From the NCBI GenBank assembly GCA_041635755.1, contig JBFKUL010000056.1, positions 1 to 14,263 on the forward strand: a DNA stretch of 14,263 nt, read 5' to 3'. Under the pieces are notes generated by a model. It saw only the letters and a program-made list of their open reading frames with translations. It had not been told where the DNA came from and made no database searches. This document shows, piece by piece, positions 14,117 through 14,263 of the stretch. Within the stretch, counting starts at the first letter, position 1. Each line of letters begins with the position of its first letter. A program made the translations under genes and the position numbers. The DNA is from JBFKUL01 sp041635755 (GTDB lineage: Bacteria; Pseudomonadota; Gammaproteobacteria; Burkholderiales; SG8-39).

Positions 14117-14263
14117 CTATGCCCCTTTCTTGTCGTCGCCGATGATGATGGCGCTGTCCGACAGGTACGCGTAGGGCGGCACCGGCAGGTTGGTCGGCGC
14201 CGGCGCGCCCTTGTACACGCGCCCGGCGAAGTCGAACTTCGAGCCGTGGCAGGGGCAGTAGAA
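14117..14263 (-). CDS. petA: Rieske iron-sulfur protein of the bc1 complex, C-terminal end only
   Basis: The last 48 residues and TAG of the 2Fe-2S subunit that takes an electron from ubiquinol and swings to cytochrome c1. The visible part begins within the second cluster-binding motif, YCPCHGSKFD, whose first Cys and the His are a ligand pair, with the second Cys forming the conserved disulfide. It continues with the typical FAGRVYKGAPAPTNLPVPPY end. The first motif (CTHLGC) and the membrane anchor lie beyond the right edge. The gene is followed after 3 nt by petB. Confidence 0.96.
   Translation of the reverse strand, partial: FYCPCHGSKFDFAGRVYKGAPAPTNLPVPPYAYLSDSAIIIGDDKKGA

Overview
The window is a GC-rich (roughly two-thirds G+C by eye), densely coding stretch of a proteobacterial chromosome. 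It is most likely from a betaproteobacterium. The reasons are the gene order petA-petB-petC-sspA-sspB on one strand, the PVWY form of the cytochrome b Qo motif, a homodimeric AceE-type pyruvate dehydrogenase E1, and the sequences of tRNA-Thr and the cold-shock protein. There is no insertion sequence, phage gene, CRISPR array or toxin-antitoxin pair. I read it as ordinary core and near-core chromosome rather than a mobile island.

Left part (1-3171, + strand): a probable three-gene operon. It holds fadH (2,4-dienoyl-CoA reductase, cut by the left edge), a short-chain dehydrogenase-like protein that lacks the catalytic Tyr and Ser, and a small secreted Gln/Arg-rich protein of unknown function. 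The last gene runs 66 bp into the 3' end of the convergent aceE. The aceE gene (3106-5814, - strand) stands alone, without aceF or lpd beside it. It is divergent from a 2-hydroxychromene-2-carboxylate isomerase / DsbA-like gene (5916-6581, +).

Middle (6590-9065): a cold-shock protein gene with an extended -10 promoter, a leader of about 145 nt that can fold in two ways, and three hairpins behind it, the last a strong terminator. A large sodium:solute symporter gene (7074-8984, -) converges on this terminator. Upstream of the symporter, on the same strand, is a short double-zinc-ribbon gene that looks frameshifted. Above that is a single tRNA-Thr(UGU) gene.

Right part (9682-14263, - strand throughout): read in the direction of transcription it has the C-terminus of the Rieske protein (petA, cut by the right edge), cytochrome b (petB), cytochrome c1 (petC), a strong hairpin terminator, sspA, sspB, and an exported metallo-beta-lactamase-fold hydrolase that ends in its own terminator. 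petABC encode the respiratory cytochrome bc1 complex. SspA is an RNA-polymerase-associated stress regulator, and SspB delivers ssrA-tagged proteins to ClpXP.

No gap without a gene exceeds 300 bases if the zinc-ribbon remnant is counted. Without it, 8985-9559 would be one. I did not find a clear new multi-gene system. The items most worth a second look are the SDR with a rebuilt active site next to fadH, the folded csp leader and trailer, the frameshifted zinc-ribbon gene, the orphan aceE with its overlapping neighbour, and the terminator placed just in front of sspA.
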